Shown here one piece after another: positions 34,947 to 43,180 of a stretch of DNA of 43,180 nucleotides. This stretch comes from CAZKUN01 sp964555935. Its GTDB lineage: Bacteria; Armatimonadota; Zipacnadia; Zipacnadales; VGFC01. Made by a program: the position numbers and the translations under genes. How positions within the stretch are numbered: position 1 is the first letter of the stretch; each line of letters starts with the position of its first letter. The stretch is from positions 1 to 43,180 of the forward strand of contig CAZKUN010000052.1 of NCBI GenBank assembly GCA_964555935.1. The letters are read 5' to 3'. Under the pieces are notes generated by a model, which ran no database searches, had not been told where the DNA came from, and worked only from the letters and a program-made list of their open reading frames with translations.

Positions 34947-34975
34947 GGTGTCGTCTCGTCGCCAGGCCTGTCCGG

Positions 34976-35725
34976 CTACTTGTTGCCGGACGCCAGGCCC
35001 TCGCCCACGAGGTAGGCGTAGCTCTGCTCCACGGCTTCCATCATGTCCGTCCCGCACGAGTCCAACTCCACGATCAGCCACTCCAGCACGTTCTCATCCG
35101 CTGCGGCGATGATCGCCGGCATGTCGAGCACGCCCGCGCCGACGGCCGTATGCGGCTGACGCGGTTCGATCGGGCCGTCCTTGATGTGCAGCACCGGCGC
35201 GCGGTCCTTGAGTCTCGCAACCGTCTCTACGGGATCGGGGCCGCCACATGCTACCCAGTAGACATCCAACTCGGCGAAGAGCGCCGGGACTTTCTCCAGG
35301 AACACGTCCTCGGGCAGCACGCCGTCGACCTCCTCGAACTCCTGCCAGTGGTTGTGAAGGCCGAATGCGATGCCACTGCCCTCGAGCGCCGCAACCGCCG
35401 CGTTCATATTCTCGGCGCACGCCAGGACGCCGTCCATCGTGTCGATCTGGCCGCCCGGGCCCGTGATGAGACGGGTGATCCCTAGCGTGTTGCACTCGTC
35501 GATGACCTGCTGTGCGTTCTCGGCGTTGGGCATCGGCATGTGGGCGCTCGCGACCTTAAGGCCCAGATCGTCGACGATGGTCTTGACCTCCGCCGGAGTC
35601 ATGCCCTGAAGTCCGGCGAACTCCACTCCCTTGTAGCCGATGTCGGCGATCTTCTTCAGAACGCCGGGGAAGTCTTCCGCTGCTGCCTCGCGTACGGTGT
35701 AGAGCTGAATGGCGATTGGTTTCAA
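34976..35725 (-). CDS. Sugar phosphate isomerase/epimerase-type TIM barrel
   Basis: A xylose-isomerase-like/AP-endonuclease-2-fold barrel of 249 residues. IAIQLYTVRE opens the barrel, then GYKGVEFAGL, a metal-site region LHNHWQEFE, FAELDVYWVACGG, PVLHIKDG and a C-terminal LIVELD. Relatives include hydroxypyruvate isomerase, inosose dehydratase and 3-dehydroshikimate dehydratase, and the reaction here cannot be singled out. The start is TTG 35725 with AAGGAGA upstream. No signal peptide, so cytoplasmic. It ends a minus-strand run with the sulfatase and secreted proteins. Confidence 0.88.
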   Translation of the reverse strand: MKPIAIQLYTVREAAAEDFPGVLKKIADIGYKGVEFAGLQGMTPAEVKTIVDDLGLKVASAHMPMPNAENAQQVIDECNTLGITRLITGPGGQIDTMDGVLACAENMNAAVAALEGSGIAFGLHNHWQEFEEVDGVLPEDVFLEKVPALFAELDVYWVACGGPDPVETVARLKDRAPVLHIKDGPIEPRQPHTAVGAGVLDMPAIIAAADENVLEWLIVELDSCGTDMMEAVEQSYAYLVGEGLASGNK

Positions 35726-35807
35726 CGCGTTGTCTCCTTAAGCTGACCTGAATTCTCCGCCGCCGCGTCGTTCACCGGACGTGGGGCGGCGCCCTTCTCG
35801 ACTTGGC

Positions 35808-37709
35808 TTAATCGCGCTCGACGCTGATCTCGCTGAACGCGCTCGTCGTGCCCTTCACGTAGTATCCGTAATGGCGGATCTCCCTCAAGTCAGTCGGGAG
35901 CTTGGCCTCGATCACTTCGCCATCCACTTCCATCGTCACCGTGCCGGCCTTGAGGTCGACCGCCACCGTCACATCGAAGAGCTTGCCCTTGTCGTACTCC
36001 GTGACCAACTTCGCGCCGCGAGCGTTGTTGGCGAAGGTCCCCTGGAAGATCGCGTGGGCCTGCATCCCGATCAGGCTTCCGCAGTGGATCAGGGCATCGT
36101 TCTTTGCGCTGGACCCAAACACCAGGCACGCGTTCTTCACGCCCGCATCGGGGGCATTCGTGCTCTGGTACTTCGCGCGGAAGACGACGCGGTTGGTGAT
36201 GGGTTGCCCGAGTTCGATGAGCGCGAGGCCCTCGGCTTCAGCCTCCAATTCGTAGCCGAGATCGTGTTCGCGTACCGTCGCGCCCTGAACCACGTCGAAG
36301 GCGCCGGTCTCGTCCTTGCCCTCGGGAATCGGGCCTGTCTTCTGTTGTCGCGGGTAATAGCCCATCCACCAATCCGGCCCCTCAGCCTGGACCTCCTCGT
36401 TCAGGTCCGTCAACGTCCGCTTCATCGCGTTGAGACGCTTCGGCGAGGCGTCAGCGAGGTTCGTGGTCTCGCCAATGTCATCGCGCAGGTTGTACAGCGC
36501 CAGCCCCGTGTAGTCGAGCGCGCTCAGCAGCTTCCAGTCGCCTTGTCTCAGTGCGAGTTTTGGGCCGCCTGTCCCCTCCCATCGCCAGTACAATGGGATG
36601 TCGCGCCGGACGCGGCGCCCGCTGAGCGCCGGCAGCATGTTCGCGCCGTCGATGGGACGGTCTTGCGGTGGGGTGATGCCGGTGATCGCGCAGAGCGTCG
36701 TGAGGATGTCGCTTCCGATGACGGGCTCGTCGCTCTGGGTCCCGGGCGTGATGTTGCCCGGCCAGCGCACAATCCCCGGCACCCGGATGCCGCCCTCGTA
36801 GAGCGATCCCTTCCGACCTCTCAGCGGCCCCGCCGATCCTCGTGCTCGGCCCTTCTTCCCGTCGCCGGCGGGACCGTTGTCCGAGGTGAACATGACGAAC
36901 GTGTCATCCGTCAGGCCCTGTCGCTCGAGCGCGTCCATGACCATTCCGAATGAGTGGTCGATCTGCGTGACGTTTGCGTGGTGTTGTACCTGGCCCTCGT
37001 CGTCGATGCCGGGATAGAGGCCCATGAAGCGCGGGTCCGATTCGATCGGCGCGTGTGGCTCGTGAGTCCAGATGGTGAGGAAGAACGGTTGCTCCCCGTC
37101 CCACTCGCTCTCGAGCCAGCGCGTGGCCTCTTCGGCGATGAGCGTCGCCGAGAAGCCCTCAAGCGGACCGACTTCCTCGCCGTTACGCACGAAGTTCACC
37201 GGGTTCTTGTGCGAGGGCGCGGCGTTGTTCTGCGTGGCGAGCCAGTGGTCGTAGCCATGCTCGCTGGGTTGGGGCTGCTCGGACGAGTTGAACTTGCCGT
37301 TGAGGTGCCACTTGCCGACATGGCACGTCGCGTACCCCGCGTCGCTCAGCAGGCTGGCGATCGTGATCTCTGACTCGCGCAGGTGGATGTCCGAATCCGC
37401 CGGGATCCATGTGAAAACGCCGTTGCGGTGTGGCGTCCGACCTGTCTGAATCGCTGACCTCGATGGCGAACACACCGCGCACGCGGAGTAGCAAGAGGTC
37501 AGTCGCACTCCCTCGCCGGCAAACCGATCCAGATTCGGCGTCTGGATCACGGGGTGATCGAAACACCCCAGATCCCCATAGCCGAGATCATCAGCGAGGA
37601 AGATGATGAAGTTCGGTCTTCGCTTTGGTGCGCGGGCGCCGGATGCAATGGCCGATGCGCCCGCCGCCGCGCCGCCCGCCGCGAGTCTGATGAAGTGGCG
37701 TCGATCCAT
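35808..37709 (-). CDS. Tat-exported sulfatase (CSPSR) with C-terminal beta-sandwich
   Basis: A sulfatase of 633 residues. Tat signal RRHFIRLAAGG; metal-site ADDLGYGD; formylglycine site C80-S-P-S-R; GKWHL, TSDNGPAG and GSLYEGGIRVP. After the catalytic region (~490) a further ~140 residues with alternating strands (RVVFRAKYQS, FDVTVAVDLKAGTVTMEVDG) look like a concanavalin/LamG-like sandwich, which could bind carbohydrate; that is inference. AGGGGG precedes ATG 37709. It follows the secreted TIM-barrel-like gene by 26 bases and precedes the isomerase-type gene. The substrate is probably a sulfated glycan. Confidence 0.92.
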   Translation of the reverse strand: MDRRHFIRLAAGGAAAGASAIASGARAPKRRPNFIIFLADDLGYGDLGCFDHPVIQTPNLDRFAGEGVRLTSCYSACAVCSPSRSAIQTGRTPHRNGVFTWIPADSDIHLRESEITIASLLSDAGYATCHVGKWHLNGKFNSSEQPQPSEHGYDHWLATQNNAAPSHKNPVNFVRNGEEVGPLEGFSATLIAEEATRWLESEWDGEQPFFLTIWTHEPHAPIESDPRFMGLYPGIDDEGQVQHHANVTQIDHSFGMVMDALERQGLTDDTFVMFTSDNGPAGDGKKGRARGSAGPLRGRKGSLYEGGIRVPGIVRWPGNITPGTQSDEPVIGSDILTTLCAITGITPPQDRPIDGANMLPALSGRRVRRDIPLYWRWEGTGGPKLALRQGDWKLLSALDYTGLALYNLRDDIGETTNLADASPKRLNAMKRTLTDLNEEVQAEGPDWWMGYYPRQQKTGPIPEGKDETGAFDVVQGATVREHDLGYELEAEAEGLALIELGQPITNRVVFRAKYQSTNAPDAGVKNACLVFGSSAKNDALIHCGSLIGMQAHAIFQGTFANNARGAKLVTEYDKGKLFDVTVAVDLKAGTVTMEVDGEVIEAKLPTDLREIRHYGYYVKGTTSAFSEISVERD

Positions 37710-37735
37710 TGCGCGATCCCCCTGGTTACTCCGCC

Positions 37736-38803
37736 TCACTTGCCCCGCGCCCGCGGGAACAGCTCATTGATCAGCCGCACGGCATCGCGGAGCGCGTTGG
37801 TGAAAGTGCCCTCCTCGGTCTCGGGGAGGTTCTTGTCCGGCTGGTCATACCACGACTGGATGATGAAGCCGTCCGGGAACACGCCATCCTGCCGCAACGC
37901 GCGCACGTAGTCGAGCACGAGATCGTGGAACGCCTCGCCTCCGCCCCCGCGGTGCTCCGCATTGACGATCAGACGAAACTCCGCGTCGTTCCTCCCGCAC
38001 CACGCCTGAAGCGCCAACAGCTTCTTCGCATTGTCCACGGGCGCATCGCCGTTGCGCGTTTCGGTCTCGCGATAGTAGTTGTAGGGACAATCCACCTCGA
38101 CGAAATCCATCTTGTCGCCCGCCGCCTGAAGTGCCGTGGCGATGCTCTCCAGAGCCGCCAAGTACGTGTGGCCCGAGCCATCCGTGTTGAAGCCGTTGTA
38201 GCCCGCTAGATCCTCCGTGTAGTCCCAGTTCGGCAGGTTGGGAACCAGGCCGATCTCAGTGTCAGGATACCGGTCGCGCACCAGCGCAAAGAACCGCCCC
38301 ACCTCCTCGGCGATGTCATCGAGTTCCATCGCGTCGGGGTGGTCCACGAGTCCTCTGATCGTGCGGCACGCCGGGCCGTCGAGGTCAACCGACGACACCG
38401 TACCCCCCGCGTCGACGATGGGATCCAGTTGCGCAACCGCTTGCGCGAAAGCCACCTCGCTCAACGGTTGTCCGCTCCCTACCCAGAAGTTGCCGAATTC
38501 GCAGGCGATCCGCAAGTCATTGCGCTGGCAGAAAGCAACGAAGTCTGGCACATTCAGTTCCGTGGCCCACTCCACGCCGGGAGCCTGGACACCGTAGTAC
38601 TTGTAGAACTCCACCCCTGCCAGGCCTTCCTTCCACGGCGCATCAGGCGCGAACATCGGCCCCGCCGGCTCTGCTATGTGTGAGGCCGTGACGCCGATCC
38701 AGTAGGGCTTCGCCTCGAGCACAGGGGCGGAATCTTGGCTGATGGCCGTCGAGCACAACCCGACAGCCGCAAGCAACGCAGTGGCAATGGACGGACCTGT
38801 CAT
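37736..38803 (-). CDS. Secreted protein of unknown function, TIM-barrel-like
   Basis: A protein of 355 residues with a Sec signal (ATALLAAVGLCSTAISQ). The body alternates strand and helix (RIACEFGNFWVGSG, GTVSSVDLDGPA, IGLVPNLPNWDY, MDFVEVDCPYNY, FRLIVNAEHRGGG, GFIIQSWYDQPD), which suggests a barrel with acidic residues at strand ends, as in glycosidases. I recognise no family. GAGGGGA precedes ATG 38803. It lies 26 bases before the Tat sulfatase and 48 bases after the DUF3604 gene, so probably one transcript acting on an extracellular glycan. Confidence 0.72.
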   Translation of the reverse strand: MTGPSIATALLAAVGLCSTAISQDSAPVLEAKPYWIGVTASHIAEPAGPMFAPDAPWKEGLAGVEFYKYYGVQAPGVEWATELNVPDFVAFCQRNDLRIACEFGNFWVGSGQPLSEVAFAQAVAQLDPIVDAGGTVSSVDLDGPACRTIRGLVDHPDAMELDDIAEEVGRFFALVRDRYPDTEIGLVPNLPNWDYTEDLAGYNGFNTDGSGHTYLAALESIATALQAAGDKMDFVEVDCPYNYYRETETRNGDAPVDNAKKLLALQAWCGRNDAEFRLIVNAEHRGGGGEAFHDLVLDYVRALRQDGVFPDGFIIQSWYDQPDKNLPETEEGTFTNALRDAVRLINELFPRARGK

Positions 38804-38851
38804 GATGTATCCCCTCGAGATGGCGGCATCGGCATCGGGCACTCCGTCTGG

Positions 38852-40666
38852 CTACTTGGTCCTGTCAACCCAGATGGGACTCGACCGCGCCCGCTCGCCG
38901 TTCGCCTGCTCGGCGCGCACGTAGTAGTAGGAGCTGGCGTCGAACGTCTCGTCCGTGAGCGACTCCGTCACCGACCCGGTGGTCGACGTCGTCCGGCGAA
39001 GCTCGGCATTGTCCTTGATCAGGACGACGTCAAGTTCGTCGTCACATCCGTGGACCGTGTATTGGATCTCCGGCTTCGTGGCGGTCTCGAACTCCTCGCC
39101 CATCACGTGGCCGTCGATCTGAAAGTCGATGTAGATGCGGTCGGTGGTCGCAGCATACACGCGGCGGTTCCAGAACGCATCCCAGATACTCTCTCGTGTC
39201 AGTTCCTTGGCGAGAAACGCGACGAGTCCTCCGCGATACCGCCCCCAGCAGTGCCGGCCCGGGTGGCTGTCGTGGTTGTCGGATGAGCCGATGATGCCAA
39301 ACCTCAGACCCTTCGCGAGCGCGTCCTGCGTGAATGCGCCGGGCTTGGCACCCCAGAGCGGCCGGGGATTCCCGTAAAACTCGCTCATCCCATGCCCCGA
39401 GTAGATCTCCGCGAAGCGCTCGTAGCGGGCGTCCCACACGCCCGGCCAGCCGAGCGCGTCCGGGTAGGTGAACATATGCGGGCCGGTGATGATGCGTCGG
39501 TCCTCGTTGTCGCCGTACACGGCCTCCACGGCCTTGAACATGTCCGGCGCCGTGCGGGGCCAGCCGGCGAAGGGCGGATCGTCCGGGTTCAGCACGTAGA
39601 AGCACTTGTCGCCATGTCCCGCTGGCCGCGCATCCCACTCCCAACCGAGGAAGGTCACGAAACGGCCGGGGTCGTGGAACGCCTTCACCGCCTCGCGGCA
39701 TAGCTCAAGGTGTCCCGTACCATGGTCGGTGAGCGCGCAGACATCCAGATCCGCCGCGTCGCGAGCGTACTCGTAGTATTCTTCGGCCGTCTCGCCGAGG
39801 CCGTCAGAGTTCTGCGTGTGCCCGTGCATGTCGCCCCAGAATACCTGGTACTTCGGCGCCTGCTCGGTGACGTTGATGGGGTTACTTCGGCCCGTCAGCG
39901 TGTCGGCCTCCGCTCCGACGCGATAGAGGCCGGGCTTATCCGCGATGAGCGAAACACCGCCCATGCCCTTGACCAGAGCGACGCGCGCGCCGTCTGCGAT
40001 TCCGCTTAGCTCGACCTCAACCTCGCAGCTTTCCGCTACGTTCCCGGGCGCATCTTCCGCGCGCACCACGACCTCAATCGGTCTGCCCACGATCGCCGTC
40101 GAAGGCGCGGTGACCCAGAGGTGGTGAGCGGGACCGGCGACGACGTCGTTGATCAGATCGGACTGCACGCGCGCGAACTTGCCGTCGCCGTCCGTGTCGG
40201 TGAACGCGCGGACCTCGTGGCGGGTGTCGGTCACGATGGGCCAGCGCATTTTCGCCGGACCGGCCCCGAGGATGAACCGGACCTTCTCCCCAGGCTGAAG
40301 AGCCGCGTTGACGACCGTGGCAATGAGCCCCTGGCGGAAGATGCCATCCGCCTTCGGGAAGGAGCCCTTCGGCACCCAGTTGTGCCACTCGACCCGGACG
40401 TTGTCGTCGGTTGCGCAACTGACCTGAGCGTAGCCATCGCGGTCCGGCGCGGTGAGCTGGACTTGGCGGAAGATGTGATGAAACAGCACCGCGACCCCTC
40501 CGCCGACGGGGACGCCCTCGGGCCCCACCGCGACCTCGACCTCAAGCGTCATCACGTTGCCGGCGACGAAGTCGCCCTCCGGCAGCATCCTCGCGCTGCC
40601 CTCGCCATCACAGAGCGCCGCGTGGGTGGTGAGCAACAGGAACAGGCCGAACGTCAGTCGCTTCAT
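38852..40666 (-). CDS. Secreted DUF3604 protein with PHP-type metal site
   Basis: A protein of 604 residues. Signal peptide 1-20; a beta-rich N-terminal half (~30-270); then a PHP-superfamily domain with FWGD279-M-H281-G-H283 (metal ligands), ALTDHG (312-317) and later IGSSDNHDSHPG; then a short C-terminal beta domain. DUF3604 proteins are predicted metal-dependent hydrolases, possibly phosphoesterases, of unknown substrate. GGGAGATGAAGG precedes ATG 40666; the frame open to 40786 covers the divergent gene's promoter region. It heads a probable four-gene operon down to 34976. Confidence 0.88.
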   Translation of the reverse strand: MKRLTFGLFLLLTTHAALCDGEGSARMLPEGDFVAGNVMTLEVEVAVGPEGVPVGGGVAVLFHHIFRQVQLTAPDRDGYAQVSCATDDNVRVEWHNWVPKGSFPKADGIFRQGLIATVVNAALQPGEKVRFILGAGPAKMRWPIVTDTRHEVRAFTDTDGDGKFARVQSDLINDVVAGPAHHLWVTAPSTAIVGRPIEVVVRAEDAPGNVAESCEVEVELSGIADGARVALVKGMGGVSLIADKPGLYRVGAEADTLTGRSNPINVTEQAPKYQVFWGDMHGHTQNSDGLGETAEEYYEYARDAADLDVCALTDHGTGHLELCREAVKAFHDPGRFVTFLGWEWDARPAGHGDKCFYVLNPDDPPFAGWPRTAPDMFKAVEAVYGDNEDRRIITGPHMFTYPDALGWPGVWDARYERFAEIYSGHGMSEFYGNPRPLWGAKPGAFTQDALAKGLRFGIIGSSDNHDSHPGRHCWGRYRGGLVAFLAKELTRESIWDAFWNRRVYAATTDRIYIDFQIDGHVMGEEFETATKPEIQYTVHGCDDELDVVLIKDNAELRRTTSTTGSVTESLTDETFDASSYYYVRAEQANGERARSSPIWVDRTK

Positions 40667-40817
40667 GCCTTCATCTCCCAGACCAGCTTGGTCCCAGCGT
40701 TCGCGCAACGTGGCACCCACTCCTCGTGCGTGAGAGTCGTGGAGGGCTCCCCGCCCCATGCGCCGAACCGTCAGACTCAGCCTCAACGACCATCATTACC
40801 CGCTCGGGGGGAGACCT

Positions 40818-41837
40818 ATGGTACGCGTCGGCGTTCTCGGAATGGGCTTCATCGGCCAGCAACACTACCAAACTTGGCAGGAAGTGGAGGGGGCTGAAGT
40901 GGTCGCCGTCGCCGACCAAGTCAGCGAGAAAGTCGCTGAGTCCGCGATGCCCGTCGGCGGCAACATCGGCGATGCGGACCCGCTGGACCTCTCAGCAATC
41001 GGACGCTACACCTCGCTGGAGGACATGCTCAGCGGCACGGAGGTAGACGTCGTCGACGCGTGTCTGCCCACATTCGTTCACGCGCCGCTGGTGAAGGCCG
41101 CCTTCGCCGCGGGCAAACATGTGATCTGCGAGAAACCCATGGCCCTCGACACCGCGGCGTGTGATGAGATGATCGCGGCGGCCGACGAGGCCGGCAAGAT
41201 GCTCTTCCTTGCCCACTGCATCCGTTTCTGGCCGGAGTATGAGGTGCTGGCTGGCATGCTTGAGAGCGGCGAACTCGGCCGCCTGATCAGTCTCAGTATG
41301 AAGCGCGTCTCTCCGTCGCCGTTCTGGAGCCACGAGAACTGGCTCAACGATGCCGAACTCAGCGGCGGCGCGTTGCTCGACCTGCACATCCACGACGCTG
41401 ACTTCGCCATGTCGATCCTCGGCATGCCGCCGGCGGTTTCCTCGCGGTGCGGCGACGTCGCCACTGACGGGCCCGAGGTCAACCACGTGGTGACTCAGTA
41501 CCTCTATGACGACGCGGTCGTCGTCGCGGAGGGCGGCTGGGCAATGCCGCCGGACTTCCCGTTTGAGATGGCGTTCACTGCCCTGGGTGAGAAGGGGTGC
41601 CTTACGTTCTCGACCTCCCACGACCCCATGCTGACCTGGTACCCGATGGAGGGCGGCTCCTGCACGCCTGAGTATCGCGCGACGACGGGCTACGCCCAGG
41701 AGTTGGAGTACTTCACCAAGTGCATCGCCGAAGGCACTCCGCCAAAGCGCGTCACGGGTTTCGACGCCCGCGAAGCGGTGCGCCTGGTCGCGGCGGAGAG
41801 AGAATCGGCAGAGACCGGGGGCGTCGTCACGCTGTAG
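40818..41837 (+). CDS. Cytoplasmic Gfo/Idh/MocA family oxidoreductase
   Basis: A sugar oxidoreductase of 339 residues. Nucleotide loop VGVLGMGFIGQQH, the family EKPMAL motif with its catalytic-type Lys, and DLHIHDADF in the C-terminal domain. There is no export signal, unlike the two copies at 2962 and 4330, and no close similarity to them beyond family motifs. GGGGGGAG sets ATG 40818 rather than the upstream ATG 40758. It diverges from the DUF3604 gene across ~150 bases and ends at the terminator at 41864. The substrate is not identifiable. Confidence 0.92.
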   Translation: MVRVGVLGMGFIGQQHYQTWQEVEGAEVVAVADQVSEKVAESAMPVGGNIGDADPLDLSAIGRYTSLEDMLSGTEVDVVDACLPTFVHAPLVKAAFAAGKHVICEKPMALDTAACDEMIAAADEAGKMLFLAHCIRFWPEYEVLAGMLESGELGRLISLSMKRVSPSPFWSHENWLNDAELSGGALLDLHIHDADFAMSILGMPPAVSSRCGDVATDGPEVNHVVTQYLYDDAVVVAEGGWAMPPDFPFEMAFTALGEKGCLTFSTSHDPMLTWYPMEGGSCTPEYRATTGYAQELEYFTKCIAEGTPPKRVTGFDAREAVRLVAAERESAETGGVVTL

Positions 41838-41863
41838 GCGTTGCCGGACAGTTGAGACATGAC

Positions 41864-41897
41864 AACGGCCGGCGGGGACACCATCCCGCCGGCCGTT
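41864..41897. terminator. Bidirectional terminator hairpin
   Basis: A perfect 13-bp stem (41864-41876 with 41885-41897) with an 8-base loop between convergent stops at 41837 and 41918. Short A/T ends flank it on both strands. Confidence 0.8.
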
Positions 41898-41917
41898 TGC
41901 GTGCCAGTCCGCGCCTG

Positions 41918-42910
41918 CTAAGCGAGTGCTCCGTCGATGGTCGCCAACTCATCGCCGGTGAAGTCCAGGTTCTCCAGCGCGGCAACATTCTCCACGATCT
42001 GCGAGACTCGGCTGGCGCCGATGAGCGCGCTCGTGACGCGCTCGTCACGCAGCGTCCAGGCGAGGGCCATCTGCGCGAGCGACTGGCCACGCTCCTTGGC
42101 GATGTCATTCAGCCGGTTGAGTTTCGCGACCATTTCGGGCGTGACGGCATCTGCCTTGAGGAAGCCGGTCGGACTGGCCGCGCGCGAATCGGCGGGAATG
42201 GCGCCGTCCAGGTACCTGTTCGTCAGCAGCCCCTGTGCCAGCGGGCAGAAGACGATGGCGCCTATTCCGAGTCGCCCCGTGTGGATCAGCAGGTCGTTCT
42301 CGACCCACCGATCGAGCATCGAGTAGTTCGGCTGATGGATCGTGATCGGGGTGCCGAGATCGGCCATCACCTGCGCCGCCTCAATCGTGGCCGCGCCTCG
42401 GTAGCTGCTGATGCCCGCGTAGAGTGCCTTGCCCTGCCGCACGATCTGGTCGAGCGCCCCAAGCGTCTCCTCGAGCGGCGTGTCCGGATCCGGCCGGTGG
42501 GAGTAGAAGATGTCGACGTAATCCAGCCCAAGTCGCTCCAGCGATTGGTCGAGGCTTGCGACGAGGTATTTCTTGGAGCCCCAATCGCCATACGGGCCGT
42601 CCCACATCGTGTAGCCCGCTTTGGTCGAGACAATCAACTCGTCTCGATGGCTGGCGAAATCTGATTTGAGAATGCGCCCGACATTCGTCTCTGCTGACCC
42701 GGGCGGGGGCCCATAGTTGTTCGCCAGGTCGAAGTGGGTGATGCCCAAATCGAACGCCTGCCGCAGCATCGCCCGCGCCTCATCCTGATCGTCCCCGTCT
42801 CCCCAGTTGTGCCAGCATCCCAGTGAAATGGCTGGCAGCTTGAGCCCGGATCGCCCGCACCGGCGGTACGTCATGCTGTCGTAACGCGTGTCTGAGAAGC
42901 CTGCGCTCAC
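41918..42910 (-). CDS. Aldo/keto reductase (YghZ/L-glyceraldehyde-3-phosphate reductase-like)
   Basis: An NADPH-dependent aldo/keto reductase barrel of 330 residues. RRCGRSGLKLPAISLG opening, FDLANNYGPPPGSAE with the catalytic Asp and Tyr, STKAGYTMW with the Lys, YVDIFYSHRPD with the His, and GASR in the cofactor-binding C-terminal part. The NNYGPPPGSAE loop is typical of the YghZ branch. The likely start is GTG 42910 with GGGAG ten bases upstream; the internal ATG 42874 has no ribosome site. It is divergent from the truncated epimerase gene at the window edge. Confidence 0.92.
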   Translation of the reverse strand: MSAGFSDTRYDSMTYRRCGRSGLKLPAISLGCWHNWGDGDDQDEARAMLRQAFDLGITHFDLANNYGPPPGSAETNVGRILKSDFASHRDELIVSTKAGYTMWDGPYGDWGSKKYLVASLDQSLERLGLDYVDIFYSHRPDPDTPLEETLGALDQIVRQGKALYAGISSYRGAATIEAAQVMADLGTPITIHQPNYSMLDRWVENDLLIHTGRLGIGAIVFCPLAQGLLTNRYLDGAIPADSRAASPTGFLKADAVTPEMVAKLNRLNDIAKERGQSLAQMALAWTLRDERVTSALIGASRVSQIVENVAALENLDFTGDELATIDGALA

Positions 42911-43016
42911 GGTTGAGTGTCTCCCATTTAGGTTGCTGAGTTGCAGAAGTCACGGTTCGTTCCACCCAGACCTCGACAGTTCCTCTTGGCCGGTCGCATA
43001 CGTATAGACGGTAATA

Positions 43017-43057
43017 AGACAAAATATATTGACATATCATCTATTTTTGTCTATACT
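43017..43057 (+). promoter_or_regulatory. Near-consensus sigma70-type promoter with inverted repeat
   Basis: TTGACA (43029-43034), a 17-base spacer and TATACT (43052-43057) in AT-rich DNA. The 8-bp inverted repeat AGACAAAA/TTTTGTCT (43017-43024 and 43045-43052) brackets the promoter core and may be an operator. A start near 43064 would leave a ~37-base leader to ATG 43101. Confidence 0.75.
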
Positions 43058-43100
43058 TTCGCCGTCAAACGAGCCACTACCACCACGAGGTCCGCGCTCG

Positions 43101-43180
43101 ATGATTTCAGGAGTGAAGTTGATCCCCTTGACGCGTCACGTGGATGATCGCGGTTACCTGATGGAGATATTGCGTTCTGA
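43101..43180 (+). CDS. dTDP-4-dehydrorhamnose 3,5-epimerase family protein, 5' fragment
   Basis: Only the first 26 codons are in the window, with no stop. The peptide contains GVKLIPL and DDRGYLMEILRS, which match the conserved N-terminus of RfbC-like cupin epimerases ('GV..xPL...D.RG.LMExLRSD'). ATG 43101 has GAGG about ten bases upstream. An in-frame TTG at 43119 behind AGGAG is an alternative start. It follows a strong promoter and fits the polysaccharide-precursor theme of the GHMP kinase and 4,6-dehydratase genes. Confidence 0.7.
   Translation, partial: MISGVKLIPLTRHVDDRGYLMEILRS

Noticed and set aside
1..43180. tRNA, rRNA, insertion sequences, integrases, attachment sites or riboswitches
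   Set aside because: All gaps are short (under ~260 bases). I saw no cloverleaf, transposase motif, terminal inverted repeat or known riboswitch core.

Overview
This 43.2 kb, high-GC, gene-dense bacterial window carries 29 protein-coding genes that I can support. I see no RNA genes, insertion sequences, phage genes or CRISPR array, and no intergenic stretch longer than about 260 bases. The cell is clearly diderm. It has a predicted outer-membrane porin with an N-terminal SLH domain and a C-terminal Phe, a lipoprotein, and several Tat and Sec signal peptides. SLH porins combined with many Tat-exported sulfatases and Gfo/Idh/MocA oxidoreductases fit an uncultured environmental lineage such as Armatimonadota, or a Planctomycetota/Lentisphaerota/Hydrogenedentota-like group. 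I cannot fix the phylum from sequence alone.

Layout. 1-2 kb: a stand-alone protein with the core domain of archaeosine synthase (DUF5591), convergent with ApbE. ApbE in turn overlaps head-to-head with a cysteine-less formylglycine-generating-enzyme-like protein. 2.9-7.9 kb: two tandem Tat-exported Gfo/Idh/MocA paralogues closed by a perfect GAAA-loop terminator, then a Tat-exported sulfatase and a hypothetical gene. 8-16.6 kb (minus strand): a run of a ModA-like lipoprotein, a beta-lactamase-fold/glycosidase-like fusion, a GH38 alpha-mannosidase, a TIM-barrel protein and a UroD-like methyltransferase. 16.7-19.9 kb (plus): a secreted alpha/alpha-toroid protein and an HExxH protein. 20-25.5 kb (minus): the SLH/collagen/coiled-coil porin, then a glycyl-radical enzyme adjacent to a CoA-acylating (methyl)malonate-semialdehyde dehydrogenase. 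25.7-29.4 kb: a GHMP sugar kinase behind a strong promoter, a membrane NDP-sugar 4,6-dehydratase and a BsuPI-domain protein. 29.5-33.6 kb (minus): an M24 peptidase, a cytosolic sulfatase and a mandelate-racemase-type dehydratase. 33.8-42.9 kb: an orphan histidine kinase, a sugar isomerase/epimerase-type TIM barrel, a third sulfatase, a secreted TIM-barrel-like protein, a DUF3604 PHP protein, a cytosolic Gfo/Idh/MocA enzyme and an aldo/keto reductase. At the right edge a near-consensus promoter drives a truncated dTDP-4-dehydrorhamnose 3,5-epimerase family gene.

Taken together, most genes suit scavenging of sulfated and otherwise decorated polysaccharides. Sulfatases, a mannosidase and other secreted hydrolases would release sugars. 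Gfo/Idh/MocA, enolase-superfamily, isomerase and aldo/keto-reductase enzymes would then process unusual sugars or sugar acids, and the glycyl-radical enzyme/aldehyde dehydrogenase pair could deliver acyl-CoA. A second theme is surface-polysaccharide synthesis (GHMP kinase, 4,6-dehydratase, 3,5-epimerase). The least expected items are the stand-alone DUF5591 protein, the glycyl-radical/semialdehyde-dehydrogenase pair, the beta-lactamase/glycosidase-like fusion and the ModA-like lipoprotein with an extra C-terminal domain.
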